Assembly: GCA_020343675.1 (NCBI GenBank)
Contig: CP070806.1
Span: 2,081,222-2,123,563 of the forward strand
DNA: 42,342 nt
Direction of reading: 5' to 3'
DNA from: Phycisphaerales bacterium
GTDB lineage: Bacteria; Planctomycetota; Phycisphaerae; Sedimentisphaerales; Anaerobacaceae
The notes under the pieces were generated by a model that saw only the letters and a program-made list of their open reading frames with translations, made no database searches and had not been told where the DNA came from. Position numbers and translations under genes: made by a program. The first letter of the stretch is position 1. Each line of letters opens with the position of its first letter. Positions 1-8,834 of the stretch are shown here, one piece after another.

Positions 1-144
1 TATGGGCCCGTCCCATAAGAAAGATTAAAGTTGTCGTCGCGCACCTGTCGATTATTCGCTTTGGGTTGTCCACTATGTGCAGGAAGCAAACACCCACAGT
101 TGAATGCTGCAGAATGACCGATAACGCTTGTAGTCTTGGACGGG

Positions 145-1635
145 ATGAGTTCACGAAGAATTGTTGCAGTAAGCATTGACCCCGACGTACAACAATTGGC
201 TCAGCGATATGGCCGGGAAGTTTTTGGGGCCGATGACCCGCTGGATGCGCTGGATGTCGTCGAAAGAGTCTATCCGAACCTGGTCCTTCTCGATGACCGG
301 TTCAATCGAAGGCAAATCCATGAGTTCTTCAGAAGGGCCGATAACCACTTTGCGGATATTCCTGTAGTGGTCGTGGGAGGCGATGGCAGTGACGCCGAAT
401 CCTCCGCCGAATTCACCCAGATGGGAGCTCGCGATGTTTTGCAGGGAAGACAAGACTACAGCAGGCTGGAGCGCATCATAGAAACGATAGAAGACAACCC
501 AGGGACGGATCATCGCAACTGCAAGCAGATGAACGGGCTCTGGGTGACAGAGGACAGACCGCACGCGGCTCACTTCTTTGCCGAAGACCTGGCCGGTTCC
601 GTATCCATGGTCGGCAGAAGCCCCGCAATTCTCAATGCCCTGAAGATGATTCGCCTTGTGGCCAAGAGCCGGTGCAACCCGATTCTGATCGTCGGAGAAA
701 CAGGCACGGGCAAAGAGCTTGCCGCCAGAGCGGTTCATCTGCTCAGGCATCCAGACGATGAATTCGTGGCGGTTAATTGTGCGGCGCTGACAGCCAGCCT
801 GCTGGAAAGTGAGCTATTCGGCCACGTCAAGGGCGCCTTCACAGGGGCCGACCGCGATAAGACGGGACTCCTGGAATGGGCCGGGTCCGGCACGCTGCTT
901 CTCGATGAGATTTCGGAGATGCCAATGGACTTGCAGGCCAAGCTGCTGCGCGTGCTGCAGGAGAGAACTTTTCGAAAGGTCGGGGGTATCAAGGACCTCG
1001 CCTGTAACGCCACGATTATGGCTTCAAGCAATCGTAATCTCAAGAGCGAGGTCGAGGCAAATCGCTTTCGACGCGACCTGTATTATCGCCTGGACGTAAG
1101 CCCCATTGTTCTTGCTCCGCTTCGGTCACAGGAACGATGCGGCGACGTCAGGCTTCTGGCCGAGTACTTTCTCAAGACTTCGACCATCTGTCCCGAGAAA
1201 CGCAACAGGGTGACGTCCCTGACCCGATTGGCCCTGGAAGCCCTGGAGAAACACGACTGGCCAGGCAATGTTCGCGAACTGCGGAACGTCATCGACCGGG
1301 CTATCCTTCTGGAGACAACGGACAAGATCGGATTGAGCGGAATTGTGATCGACCCCACTCAATGCGCTCAGGCATCCGAGAACCCGGCTGCCGGATTGAT
1401 CAAAGGCTTCTCGCTGGCCAAGGCGGAGCACGAGTTGATTGCCCGAGCGTTGCGGGAAACGGGGTGGCAGAAGACGCGGGCAGCCGCTCTTCTGGGCATA
1501 ACCAGAGCCACACTTTATGCCAAGGTCAAGCAGTACAACATCTCAAAGGATCCGTGCGCTGCTTCAGACCGGGCGGACAAACCCGGCGAGAACGCCGCGG
1601 CTGCTCCCGTTTCGGAGCTTGCATCCACGTACTGA
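145..1635 (+). CDS. Sigma-54-dependent transcriptional activator with receiver-like domain (flagellar regulator candidate)
   Basis: This is an NtrC-type activator of 496 aa that would drive sigma-54 RNA polymerase by ATP hydrolysis. The N-terminal ~115 residues form a CheY-like receiver. It keeps an Asp in the LVLLDD strand (about residue 50), but the usual Thr after strand 4 is Gly and the Lys of strand 5 is missing, so phosphorylation is doubtful. The AAA+ domain (about 150-390) has Walker A GETGTGKE, the sigma-54-contacting loop GAFTGA and Walker B LLLDEI. A Fis-type helix-turn-helix (TRAAALLGITRATLYAKV) lies near the C-terminus. A TTG nine bases upstream (136) is open, but I chose the ATG at 145, preceded by GGACGGG. 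It sits directly upstream of the sigma-54 promoter at 1797 and of flagellar genes, so a flagellar target is likely by context. Confidence 0.9.
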   Translation: MSSRRIVAVSIDPDVQQLAQRYGREVFGADDPLDALDVVERVYPNLVLLDDRFNRRQIHEFFRRADNHFADIPVVVVGGDGSDAESSAEFTQMGARDVLQGRQDYSRLERIIETIEDNPGTDHRNCKQMNGLWVTEDRPHAAHFFAEDLAGSVSMVGRSPAILNALKMIRLVAKSRCNPILIVGETGTGKELAARAVHLLRHPDDEFVAVNCAALTASLLESELFGHVKGAFTGADRDKTGLLEWAGSGTLLLDEISEMPMDLQAKLLRVLQERTFRKVGGIKDLACNATIMASSNRNLKSEVEANRFRRDLYYRLDVSPIVLAPLRSQERCGDVRLLAEYFLKTSTICPEKRNRVTSLTRLALEALEKHDWPGNVRELRNVIDRAILLETTDKIGLSGIVIDPTQCAQASENPAAGLIKGFSLAKAEHELIARALRETGWQKTRAAALLGITRATLYAKVKQYNISKDPCAASDRADKPGENAAAAPVSELASTY

Positions 1636-1667
1636 CAGACTGCGGGGGCTCAACGCTCTTCTGTCAG
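1632..1667 (+). other. Inverted repeat just after the first activator gene
   Basis: An 8-bp perfect inverted repeat (CTGACAGA / TCTGTCAG, 20-nt loop) overlaps the stop codon of the activator gene. No T-run follows, so it is not a typical intrinsic terminator. It may protect the mRNA end or do nothing. The rest of the gap to 1796 shows no feature I recognise. Confidence 0.3.
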
Positions 1668-1796
1668 AAAATCTATCGCGACGTATAGAATCCCGACATG
1701 CTCTACTGCCACAGGTGAGCCCCTGAAGCTGCGGTAACCGGATTTTTTCGGCTGGAAAACCTGAAAATGTGGTCCGCATTGGGGGTGACCTGAATC

Positions 1797-1812
1797 TGGC
1801 ACGGTTATTGCA
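1797..1812 (+). promoter_or_regulatory. Sigma-54 (-24/-12) promoter
   Basis: TGGCACG, four bases, then TTGCA: an exact match to the sigma-54 core, with GG at 1798-1799 and GC at 1810-1811, 12 bases apart. The predicted start of transcription is about 1822. It lies between two genes for sigma-54 activators and directly upstream of the TPR/fliL/fliM/fliN/flhA/fliA run. It is the only full-quality match I saw in the window. Confidence 0.88.
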
Positions 1813-1833
1813 CTTCTCAAGCAAGAAAGGGTT

Positions 1834-4455
1834 GTGGAATACGCCCTTGCGCCGCCGGACGGGTGGAAATCTATCCGGTCCGGATTGAAGGCGAAGCTGG
1901 AAGCTATGGCAATAGAAAAAGAAAAAGACACGCTTGATGAGAGTCCTTCTTCGTTGCAGCCGGACCACGATGCGTTTGCGGGCACAGGCACCGGCGAGAA
2001 TGCCGAGGCGGATCCGTGCGCTCTGGATACTCACGAGCAGCTTTCCGAGCACGAGGTATTCATCGGAGACGACGATTTCTATAAGCTCCTGGCCGAGTCG
2101 GCTCCTGAAGCCGCCGTCCAGCAGCCTTCCCACGGGCGCCGGCCTCTGCGCGTATCCGTTCTGCATCTGTACGAGCGTCTGTCGTTTGTCCAGAAGGTTC
2201 TTGTTGCCAGCATTCTCGTTGTGGCCTTGATGCTCGTGTACGCGTCGTTGCGACCGGGCGGAGGCACCGCGGCCGGCCCGCCTTCGGAATCTGCCCGCCA
2301 GGTCGCACCAACCACCCGGCAGGCGTCGCCTTTCGAGTCCGGGGGGCCAGAGCCGCGCCCGGTTCTCCGGGAACAGGAGTCCTCGCTCTTGCCGCCGCGA
2401 CCGTTGTCCCTGAAGGTTGCCCGCACCTTCTTTCTGCAAAAGGAATACGACCAAGCCCGTGCCAGCTATGAGCAACTTCGTGAAGCACTTCCGGCGAGCG
2501 ACGCGTTGCTGCGGGACTTTCTCCAGCTCGAAATGGCCCTGTGCTCAAAGGAAGCCGGCGATCTCGAACAGGCGAGCCGGTCGCTGGCAGCCGTCTCACA
2601 AAGCCGTTCGCCTGCTGTAAGAATCGTGGCCAACTACCATCTGAGTATGCTTGAAATACGAAGAAAAAGATTCCTGCGGGCCGCAACCAGGGCGTATAAT
2701 GCCATGGCTTTGATCAAGGCGGCGGATTTCGACGATGATTGGGCACTCTCGTTCGAGTGTGACTGTCACTTCCTGGTCGCCGAATGTCTCTCACGTCATA
2801 TCCTGATGCTTAGCAACGTCGGACCCGACCTGCCTGACGACTTGTGGGGCAGCGTCACCGCGTCTTCGGATCCGTTTGCTCAATTGCAGGAGGCGCAGTT
2901 GCGTACACTCCTGAATTCAGGCTCAGAGCATCTGGGTACAGGACTGCTTGACCCCAAGATTCGAGAGCTCGAACAGCAGGGCGACCTGCCTCGCTGGTCT
3001 GTGACTTCCTACGGGGCGCCGATTGAGGAGCTGATGGCAAAGTTCGCAGCCAGTGCCGACCTCGATCTCCACTGGGCATTCCGGGGATCAACGGGCCCCT
3101 ATCCAGGTGGAGCCACCCTTCGGCAAACACCCGTCAGTATGCATCTGCCCGCGGCGACATCACGCCAGATTGTCCTGACAGCCACCGGCTGCGCCGGCCT
3201 GCTGGCCTCTCCCGAAGACAATCCCGGCGGGAAACTCAAAGTGACGATCTCAGATCCGACCGACTATGCATCGCTGCACGAACACCTGTCTTTTCTGAGT
3301 AGGCACGCTGTCTCCCTTTGGCAAAAATTCGTTTTGACATTTTACAGCGACAAGCGCATTGCAAACGCTCATTTTGCCATGGGGCTTCTGCACTCTCAGG
3401 TCGGTCTGCCGACGGAAGCCATCGCGGAATTCAAACTGGTCGCCAATCGATTCTCACAAGCGTCCCTGGCTCCTTACGCTCTGTTACACTCGAGCAAATT
3501 GAAAACACATCTGCGCGACCATCACGGCGCCAGAGAGGACTTGAGGCAGCTCATCGAGCAGTATCCAGATACCACTATCTACGGGCACGCATATCTGCGC
3601 CTTGCCGATGCGACCACGGAGGCTGGGCTGAAAGCTGAAGCGGCCCGACTCTACCAGCGGGTCTATAATTTCGGATTGTCCGCCGAGTCCAAAACGGCCT
3701 CTGCTCTGGGAGCAGCCGGATGCTTCTATGAAACCGAGGCGTACGAAGACGCAGCCAAATGGCTGACTCGATACATCCAGTTGGCCGGGGACAGCGGATA
3801 CAGCAACCTGTATTCTGCCTATTTCCTGCTGGGCAAAGCCTGCATGGCGATGGAGAAATACGAACACGCCTGCAGCGCCTTCCAGTATGCGTTGGCAGCG
3901 CAGAGTTCCAGGGAGCAGTATATCGAAGCAATCACGGCGCTGGTAGAAGGGCACATCGAACAGGAGCAGTTTGTCGAAGCGCTGGAGGCGCTCGAGAACG
4001 TCAGTTCGGTCTCGCTTTCCGAGGAACAGTCTATCGCAATGCTGCTGCTCAAGTGCCGGATCTTCAGGATGATGGGGCTGATTGAGACGGCGACTATTTC
4101 TCTTCGGGACAGGGCGGAATATGTCTCTGACACACAATTGAGCGCCAAGATATCCTTCGAGCTGGCTCAATGTCACATCGCCGAAGGCGATCTGGAACGC
4201 GCGAGGAGCCGCTTGAGTGAAATCCTCGGCGTTGTCGAACCCGGACCGTTAGCGCAAGAGACATCGATCGAATTGGCCGATGTCTGCCTGAAACTTGGCC
4301 GGAATTCACAAAGCATATCGGTTTGCCTGCAACTTCTGGACTCGGACGTTTCATCACAAATGAGGCAACAAACGTTGAAAACGCTGGCCGCGGCGTACAG
4401 CCAGCAGGATGACTATGACAAAGCGGCGTTGGCGATTTCGGGGCAATGGAAATGA
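1834..4455 (+). CDS. Large TPR-repeat membrane protein, first gene behind the sigma-54 promoter
   Basis: The product is 873 aa from GTG 1834. An ATG at 1906 gives 849 aa and is also reasonable, because the predicted transcript starts near 1822 and leaves GTG 1834 only ~12 nt of leader, although AAAGG precedes it. The N-terminal ~110 residues are acidic and probably cytoplasmic. One transmembrane helix follows (about 120-138). The long C-terminal part is helical and TPR-like, with repeated A-x-x-x-Y/F patterns (for example LAKFYSD-like and YEDAAKWLTRYIQLAG), and would be outside the membrane. The family is not recognised. Being first in a sigma-54 unit that continues into flagellar genes suggests a role in flagellar assembly or envelope anchoring, which is inference. 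Its stop overlaps the next start. Confidence 0.85.
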   Translation: MEYALAPPDGWKSIRSGLKAKLEAMAIEKEKDTLDESPSSLQPDHDAFAGTGTGENAEADPCALDTHEQLSEHEVFIGDDDFYKLLAESAPEAAVQQPSHGRRPLRVSVLHLYERLSFVQKVLVASILVVALMLVYASLRPGGGTAAGPPSESARQVAPTTRQASPFESGGPEPRPVLREQESSLLPPRPLSLKVARTFFLQKEYDQARASYEQLREALPASDALLRDFLQLEMALCSKEAGDLEQASRSLAAVSQSRSPAVRIVANYHLSMLEIRRKRFLRAATRAYNAMALIKAADFDDDWALSFECDCHFLVAECLSRHILMLSNVGPDLPDDLWGSVTASSDPFAQLQEAQLRTLLNSGSEHLGTGLLDPKIRELEQQGDLPRWSVTSYGAPIEELMAKFAASADLDLHWAFRGSTGPYPGGATLRQTPVSMHLPAATSRQIVLTATGCAGLLASPEDNPGGKLKVTISDPTDYASLHEHLSFLSRHAVSLWQKFVLTFYSDKRIANAHFAMGLLHSQVGLPTEAIAEFKLVANRFSQASLAPYALLHSSKLKTHLRDHHGAREDLRQLIEQYPDTTIYGHAYLRLADATTEAGLKAEAARLYQRVYNFGLSAESKTASALGAAGCFYETEAYEDAAKWLTRYIQLAGDSGYSNLYSAYFLLGKACMAMEKYEHACSAFQYALAAQSSREQYIEAITALVEGHIEQEQFVEALEALENVSSVSLSEEQSIAMLLLKCRIFRMMGLIETATISLRDRAEYVSDTQLSAKISFELAQCHIAEGDLERARSRLSEILGVVEPGPLAQETSIELADVCLKLGRNSQSISVCLQLLDSDVSSQMRQQTLKTLAAAYSQQDDYDKAALAISGQWK

Positions 4456-5333
4456 ACAAGGCAACGGCAAACACAACACCAGCAGGGGCAACTCTTCACA
4501 GCCGGCCAGGTCGCGAGGATGGCAGCGAAGCCAGACCCGCCCTGCGGTCATACTGTATCGTGTTCTGTCTTACATTCGTGCCTCTACATCTTCTGACATC
4601 GCTTGTCAGCATCACTGTGGCAAATACGGCCACTGAGCTGCCACAGCCTTTGCCACAGAGCGATCTGGCCGTTCCACCAGACCGAAACCGCCATCTCGGA
4701 CACGAATTGGTGCGAGAGGAAATCCGTGTTGTCGAAGGAACAAAGGCTGAACAGAACAGAAGCAGGCTCAAAGAAATGATCGAACAGATCCGTTCTATCA
4801 GGCTGGAGACGGAGGAGGAACGGACTGTCGCCCCCTCCGTTGTCCCTCGCAAGAGCCCGCCAACCGAACCCAACGAAAGTTCGTTAGACGTGCAGCCCGA
4901 ACCGGACAATCAGAAGAAAGACATCGAGTCCGAGCCGCCCCCTGAACGCGTGAAGAAACAGACGTTAAAGATGCTCCAGAACCTGGCAGAACAACCTGAC
5001 AAACTGTATGCCCCCCTCGAACTGGCCGAAATATTGTTTTCCGGCGGCAACTCACGGGAGGCTGTGAAATTCTACCAAGAGGCGCTGGATCGCTGCGACC
5101 CGAATGACGCCCGTGCATCGAATGACAGAGCGTGGATCTTGTTTCAAATCGGCAACTGCCTGCGACATCATGACCGGCCCGCAACAGCGAAGACATACGG
5201 GCGACTACTCACCGAATATCCGGAATCCCCGTGGACGGTACTGGCAAAAGCCGAGGGCAAGCTTGTCGATTGGTATCTCAGAGACGAACCTCGCAAGTTG
5301 ATTGATGAGCAGAAGCAGGCCAAACGCAAATGA
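4446..5333 (+). CDS. Membrane-anchored TPR-like protein
   Basis: The product is 295 aa from ATG 4446. A second ATG at 4452 forms the classic ATGA overlap with the upstream stop, so translation is coupled and either start is possible. One hydrophobic segment (about 34-58) may be an uncleaved anchor or a late signal peptide. A charged stretch with coiled-coil character follows (about 85-125). The C-terminal ~90 residues resemble tandem TPRs (LAEILFSGG, AVKFYQEALDRC, GRLLTEYP). This is a second TPR protein in the same sigma-54 unit, probably a partner of the larger one. No named family is recognised. Confidence 0.8.
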   Translation: MEMNKATANTTPAGATLHSRPGREDGSEARPALRSYCIVFCLTFVPLHLLTSLVSITVANTATELPQPLPQSDLAVPPDRNRHLGHELVREEIRVVEGTKAEQNRSRLKEMIEQIRSIRLETEEERTVAPSVVPRKSPPTEPNESSLDVQPEPDNQKKDIESEPPPERVKKQTLKMLQNLAEQPDKLYAPLELAEILFSGGNSREAVKFYQEALDRCDPNDARASNDRAWILFQIGNCLRHHDRPATAKTYGRLLTEYPESPWTVLAKAEGKLVDWYLRDEPRKLIDEQKQAKRK

Positions 5334-5355
5334 AGCCGAAACAGGTGATTTGAGT

Positions 5356-6792
5356 ATGCAAAGGAAAGAAGATATTGCCAATGTTCTGATAGCTGACAAT
5401 GATCCCAAGCTGGCTCGCTTGATGCTCGAGATTCTCGCTCGGAAGGGAATCCGCGGACATCTCGTCGGCGACAAGCAGAGTGCTCTTGACTTTGTTAACA
5501 AGGGTCGTTGCGATTTGCTGATTGCCGGCCAAACAATAGACCCACGGCCGGAGGGGGCGAGTAAAACGCAGGACGGTTTTGAGCTTCTTGCCGAAGTTCG
5601 GGCGAACTGGCCGGAGTTGCCCGTGGTGATGATAGCCCGGAATCAAGACGACGGTTTGCAGGACGACGAGCAGGTCGTCGAAACAGCCGTCAGGGCCATC
5701 CGGCAGGGCTGCCGCGATTTCCTGACCAGACCGCCGGATCGAGAGGGAGTAGAACTCTTGTTGGATACCTTCCTGCCCAACCACGATGTCGAAACAGTTG
5801 CCGCCGCTCACGAAGATACGCACTGCCTCTTCAGGATTGTGGGCAGAAGTGCAAATCTGAGCCAAACCGTCAGTTTGGCCAAGAGAATCGCGCCCACTTC
5901 GGCGCCGGTCTTGATCAGCGGTGAAAGCGGAACCGGCAAAGAATTGATGGCCTATCTGATCCATCAGAAGAGCAGAAGAGCCCAGGGTTCATACATTCGC
6001 ATCAATTGTGCCGCGCTGAGCGAGTCGCTTCTTGAGAGCGAGCTCTTTGGGCACGAGAAGGGCGCCTTCACCGGGGCTTATGCTCAGCGCAAGGGCCGGT
6101 TCGAGATGGCCCACGGGGGAACACTGCTGCTGGATGAAATTACCGAGACCCCCACCAGATTTCAGGCCAAACTCCTGCGTGTGCTCGAACAGCAGGATTT
6201 TGAACGCGTCGGCGGAAATGAACGTGTCCGCGTGGACGTGCGGATCATAAGCACCACAAATAAAGACTTGCTGCAAGAAGTGCAGCAGGGCAGGTTCCGT
6301 GCGGACCTCTATTATCGTCTAAGCGGGACGCGATTGGTCCTGAGTCCGTTGAAAGAGCGCAAGGACGACCTGTTGGATCTTGTGTGGTATTTTGTCAACC
6401 TCTATGCCCGCGAGGTTCAGCGTCAGATCACGAAGCTGGACCCGGCGATGATGGACATCTTTTCCAGGTACCACTGGCCCGGGAACGTCCGGCAGTTACG
6501 CAATGTTGTGCGAACGTCGCTGATCCTGGGAGTCGGGCCGACCTTGTCACTGGCCGATGTTTCATGGCTCTTCGACGAATTGCAGCCGCTGGAACAGCAG
6601 GAATGCGGGCTCGATACCCCATCGCTGGGAGGAATGCCCCTGGAGCAGATCGAACGACGGGCGATTTTGGACACGCTCCGCCAAACCGGAGGCAATCGAA
6701 CCAGAGCGGCCAAGGTCCTCGGTATCAGTGACCGGACGCTCCGGGACAAGATCCACCGGTATCGGCGAGAAGGCTGTTTGCAGCCGGCGTGA
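5356..6792 (+). CDS. Sigma-54-dependent activator with phosphorylation-deficient receiver (FlbD/FleQ-like)
   Basis: The product is 478 aa from ATG 5356, preceded by AGGTGA at 5342-5347. A longer frame from 5302 would overlap the upstream gene by 32 bp and is less likely. The receiver-like domain (1-130) has lost its phosphoacceptor: strand 3 reads DLLIAG where DLxxxD is expected, Thr after strand 4 is Ala, and the strand-5 Lys is Arg (FLTRPP). The AAA+ domain is complete: GESGTGKE, GAFTGA, LLLDEI, and arginines in RFRADLYYR. A Fis-type HTH (TRAAKVLGISDRTLRDKI) ends the protein. It sits 36 nt upstream of fliL. Family knowledge (FlbD, FleQ) and context both point to a flagellar master activator that is not controlled by phosphorylation. 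Confidence 0.92.
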   Translation: MQRKEDIANVLIADNDPKLARLMLEILARKGIRGHLVGDKQSALDFVNKGRCDLLIAGQTIDPRPEGASKTQDGFELLAEVRANWPELPVVMIARNQDDGLQDDEQVVETAVRAIRQGCRDFLTRPPDREGVELLLDTFLPNHDVETVAAAHEDTHCLFRIVGRSANLSQTVSLAKRIAPTSAPVLISGESGTGKELMAYLIHQKSRRAQGSYIRINCAALSESLLESELFGHEKGAFTGAYAQRKGRFEMAHGGTLLLDEITETPTRFQAKLLRVLEQQDFERVGGNERVRVDVRIISTTNKDLLQEVQQGRFRADLYYRLSGTRLVLSPLKERKDDLLDLVWYFVNLYAREVQRQITKLDPAMMDIFSRYHWPGNVRQLRNVVRTSLILGVGPTLSLADVSWLFDELQPLEQQECGLDTPSLGGMPLEQIERRAILDTLRQTGGNRTRAAKVLGISDRTLRDKIHRYRREGCLQPA

Positions 6793-6828
6793 TGACGGCG
6801 TTCGTTCGAAAGAGAAGTGAGGCGAAAA

Positions 6829-7413
6829 ATGGCAGATGAAAATGAGACAACAGAGCAGCAGGAGCCGACGGACTCCACAGCCGAACAGAGGTCCATGAAG
6901 TCTCTGGTCGGCCGCCTGCTGCCGTGGGTCATCCTGGCGGTTGTGGTCCTATCGTGCGCCGGCGCCGGGTTCGGCCTTGGTCGATTGTTTGGCGGTTCGC
7001 AAGCGAAGGAGGCCGTCAAGTCGGAACCGGGAGAATCTGTAGAAGCTGACGATCTGACCGCCGATGATGAGTCGGCAGAGGGCCCGCAAAAATCCTGGTA
7101 TTATGATCTGGATCCCGTTGTGGCCAATCTTAATGAGCCGAGCGTGACACGCTACGTCCGCGCAACATTCACACTCGAGATGAGTGCGGAGGTGGACAGT
7201 AAGGAAGGTGCGGCTTTTCTGGACGAGAAGAAACCCATCTTGATAAACTGGCTCACGGTCTATTTATCAAGCCTGAGTCTTGATGATATCCGAGGTGACA
7301 AGAACCTCAAAAGCATTCAATCGCGCGTGCGCGAAGCTTTCAACGAAAAGCTGTTTCCCGATTCTAAACCGAAGATCAAACAGGTTCTGATAAAGGAATT
7401 TCCCGTGCAATGA
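6829..7413 (+). CDS. fliL: Flagellar basal body-associated protein FliL
   Basis: The product is 194 aa. The start is ATG 6829, with GTGAGG at 6817-6822; the GTG at 6817 lies inside this ribosome binding site. A short polar cytoplasmic N-terminus is followed by one transmembrane helix (about 29-51), an acidic linker and the FliL periplasmic domain, with DLDPVVANLNE, YVRATFTLEM and the ending VREAFNEKLFP..KQVLIKEFPVQ. FliL associates with the stator and basal body in the inner membrane. The stop overlaps the fliM start (ATGA, 7410-7413). Confidence 0.93.
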   Translation: MADENETTEQQEPTDSTAEQRSMKSLVGRLLPWVILAVVVLSCAGAGFGLGRLFGGSQAKEAVKSEPGESVEADDLTADDESAEGPQKSWYYDLDPVVANLNEPSVTRYVRATFTLEMSAEVDSKEGAAFLDEKKPILINWLTVYLSSLSLDDIRGDKNLKSIQSRVREAFNEKLFPDSKPKIKQVLIKEFPVQ

Positions 7414-8381
7414 GCGGCAAAGCCACGACACATCCAGGCAGGGAGAAGGTAAACCAGCTTCTGAAGGCCGTCGGCTCCAGGGCGAAAGAGGAGGAAACGC
7501 CCGTGGAGGCCACGGAGTACAATTGGCACGAGCCCCATTACTTTAGCCAGGCGCAGCTTCTCAAGCTCGAAGACTTCGCAAGAAGGCTGGCTGCGGCGCT
7601 GGCCAACAAATTCTCCGGATTTTGTCGCGACGAATTCGATGTAACCGTCGCGTCAACGACACAGCATTTTGCCGACGCGTTTCTCATGCCGCCCTCGGAG
7701 GGGGAGCCCGGGGACTACTATCTGCCCTTTGGCGCCGGCCCCGAGCACATCTGCGGACTCATTGGCCTGCCGGATGAGACGGCCATTGTTTGGGCCCGGC
7801 AGTTGCTGGGCGACGCCGAATCAGACAAGAGCTCGGACAAGACTCTCTCGCAACTTGAAGAGTCACTGCTGCTGGACTTGACGTCCGCTTTGGTGGAGGG
7901 TTTTTCCCGCTCTTATGCGAGCGTCGAATTACGTCCGGCGGACCGTCTTGTCAAAGGCACGTGGCCCATTGAGCTGACCGGCGTTGAAGAACTCTGCAAA
8001 ATCTCATTCGACGTCAGGCAGCCGGGCTCAGAGGACACCTCCAAAGCGTACTTCCTGATGACCTGCGAGAAGCTCGAGCCTGTCGTCGGAACAAGCACGC
8101 AACCTTCGGCAGAGTTCTCCGTCAACGATATCTCAAGAGCGATTCTCAATCACTTGCAGACCATGCCGGTGACTGTGACGGCCCAACTCGCTTCTACCAC
8201 GCTTACCTTCGAAGAGGTGATGAATCTCCAGGTTGATGACATCCTGCTGCTGGATAAGAAAGTCGATGAGCCGGCCGCGCTGGTGATCGATGGCCGGACG
8301 GTGTGCTGCGGCTGGCCGACAAGATCAGTGGGCAAGTATGCTGTCACAATCGCCCATGCAACTGTTGAAGAAACGATCTGA
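7410..8381 (+). CDS. fliM: Flagellar motor switch protein FliM (divergent)
   Basis: The product is 323 aa, translationally coupled to fliL. The N-terminus (VNQLLKAV) only weakly recalls the CheY-binding LSQxEIDxLL peptide. The region around 35-55 (YNWHEPHYFS..LLKLEDFARRLAAAL) matches the start of the FliM middle domain, and residues ~250-320 form a SpoA/FliN-like C-terminal domain (LTFEEVMNLQVDDILLLD..VDEPAALVIDGR). FliM is the C-ring protein linking FliG to FliN. The N-terminal CheY site looks degraded, so the response to CheY may differ. The call rests on domain order and position between fliL and fliN. Confidence 0.85.
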   Translation: MSGKATTHPGREKVNQLLKAVGSRAKEEETPVEATEYNWHEPHYFSQAQLLKLEDFARRLAAALANKFSGFCRDEFDVTVASTTQHFADAFLMPPSEGEPGDYYLPFGAGPEHICGLIGLPDETAIVWARQLLGDAESDKSSDKTLSQLEESLLLDLTSALVEGFSRSYASVELRPADRLVKGTWPIELTGVEELCKISFDVRQPGSEDTSKAYFLMTCEKLEPVVGTSTQPSAEFSVNDISRAILNHLQTMPVTVTAQLASTTLTFEEVMNLQVDDILLLDKKVDEPAALVIDGRTVCCGWPTRSVGKYAVTIAHATVEETI

Positions 8382-8390
8382 AAGGAAAAT

Positions 8391-8407
8391 CGGGGTACCA
8401 GACCCCG
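8391..8407 (+). other. Short hairpin between fliM and fliN
   Basis: CGGGGT and ACCCCG form a 6-bp stem with a 5-nt loop in the 47-nt gap. No T-run follows, so full termination is not expected. It could be an mRNA processing or stability element separating fliM from fliN. Confidence 0.35.
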
Positions 8408-8428
8408 TCATTCAAAGGACATAGACAA

Positions 8429-8809
8429 ATGGCAAAAGCAGCTCAAGCCACAAAAGAAAAATCGGATCAACAACACGACAGCAAGACACAAGCCCAATCC
8501 GTTGAGTTTTCCGAAGCTGTGGAGGCTGAGGTGGCCGGCGCCGGCGGAAGCATTGACATTCTGCTGGATATGACCGTGCCTGTCACGGTCACCATCGGTC
8601 AAACGGACATCCCGGTTCAACGTCTCCTGCGGCTGGGACCCGGCTCGGTGTTGAAGCTCGACAAACCCATCGACCAGCCGGTCGATTTGTACCTCAGAAG
8701 CACCAGGTTTGCCACGGGAAGCGTCGTGGTTGTGAATGGCCGATTCGCCGTCAAGGTAAAACAAATTCTCGGCCTCGGTGATTCCACAGACGCGCCGAAC
8801 GAGGAGTAA
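8429..8809 (+). CDS. fliN: Flagellar motor switch protein FliN
   Basis: The product is 126 aa. A polar, Q/K-rich N-terminal ~40 residues precede a typical SpoA domain: IDILLDMTVPVTVTIG, VQRLLRLGPGSVLKLDKPIDQPVDLYL and VVVNGRFAVKVKQI. FliN forms the lower C-ring together with FliM and binds the export ATPase complex. AAAGGA lies 13 nt upstream of the ATG. The length and the G-R-F-A-V-K motif fit FliN rather than the longer FliY form; no CheC phosphatase domain is present. Confidence 0.93.
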   Translation: MAKAAQATKEKSDQQHDSKTQAQSVEFSEAVEAEVAGAGGSIDILLDMTVPVTVTIGQTDIPVQRLLRLGPGSVLKLDKPIDQPVDLYLRSTRFATGSVVVVNGRFAVKVKQILGLGDSTDAPNEE

Positions 8810-8834
8810 GCTCAGGAAGGAACAAAGAGTCTTG

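Noticed and set aside
116-124. Sigma-28-like -10 box (ACCGATAA) upstream of the first activator
   Set aside because: The matching -35 region 11 bp upstream (AGTTGAAT) does not fit TAAAGTTT, so it is not called as a promoter.
338-345. GCCGATAA inside the first activator gene
   Set aside because: It lies within coding sequence and has no proper -35 element.
1564-2475. 303-codon open frame antisense to the TPR gene
   Set aside because: Arginine-rich, low-complexity translation with no ribosome binding site; the sense frame is convincing.
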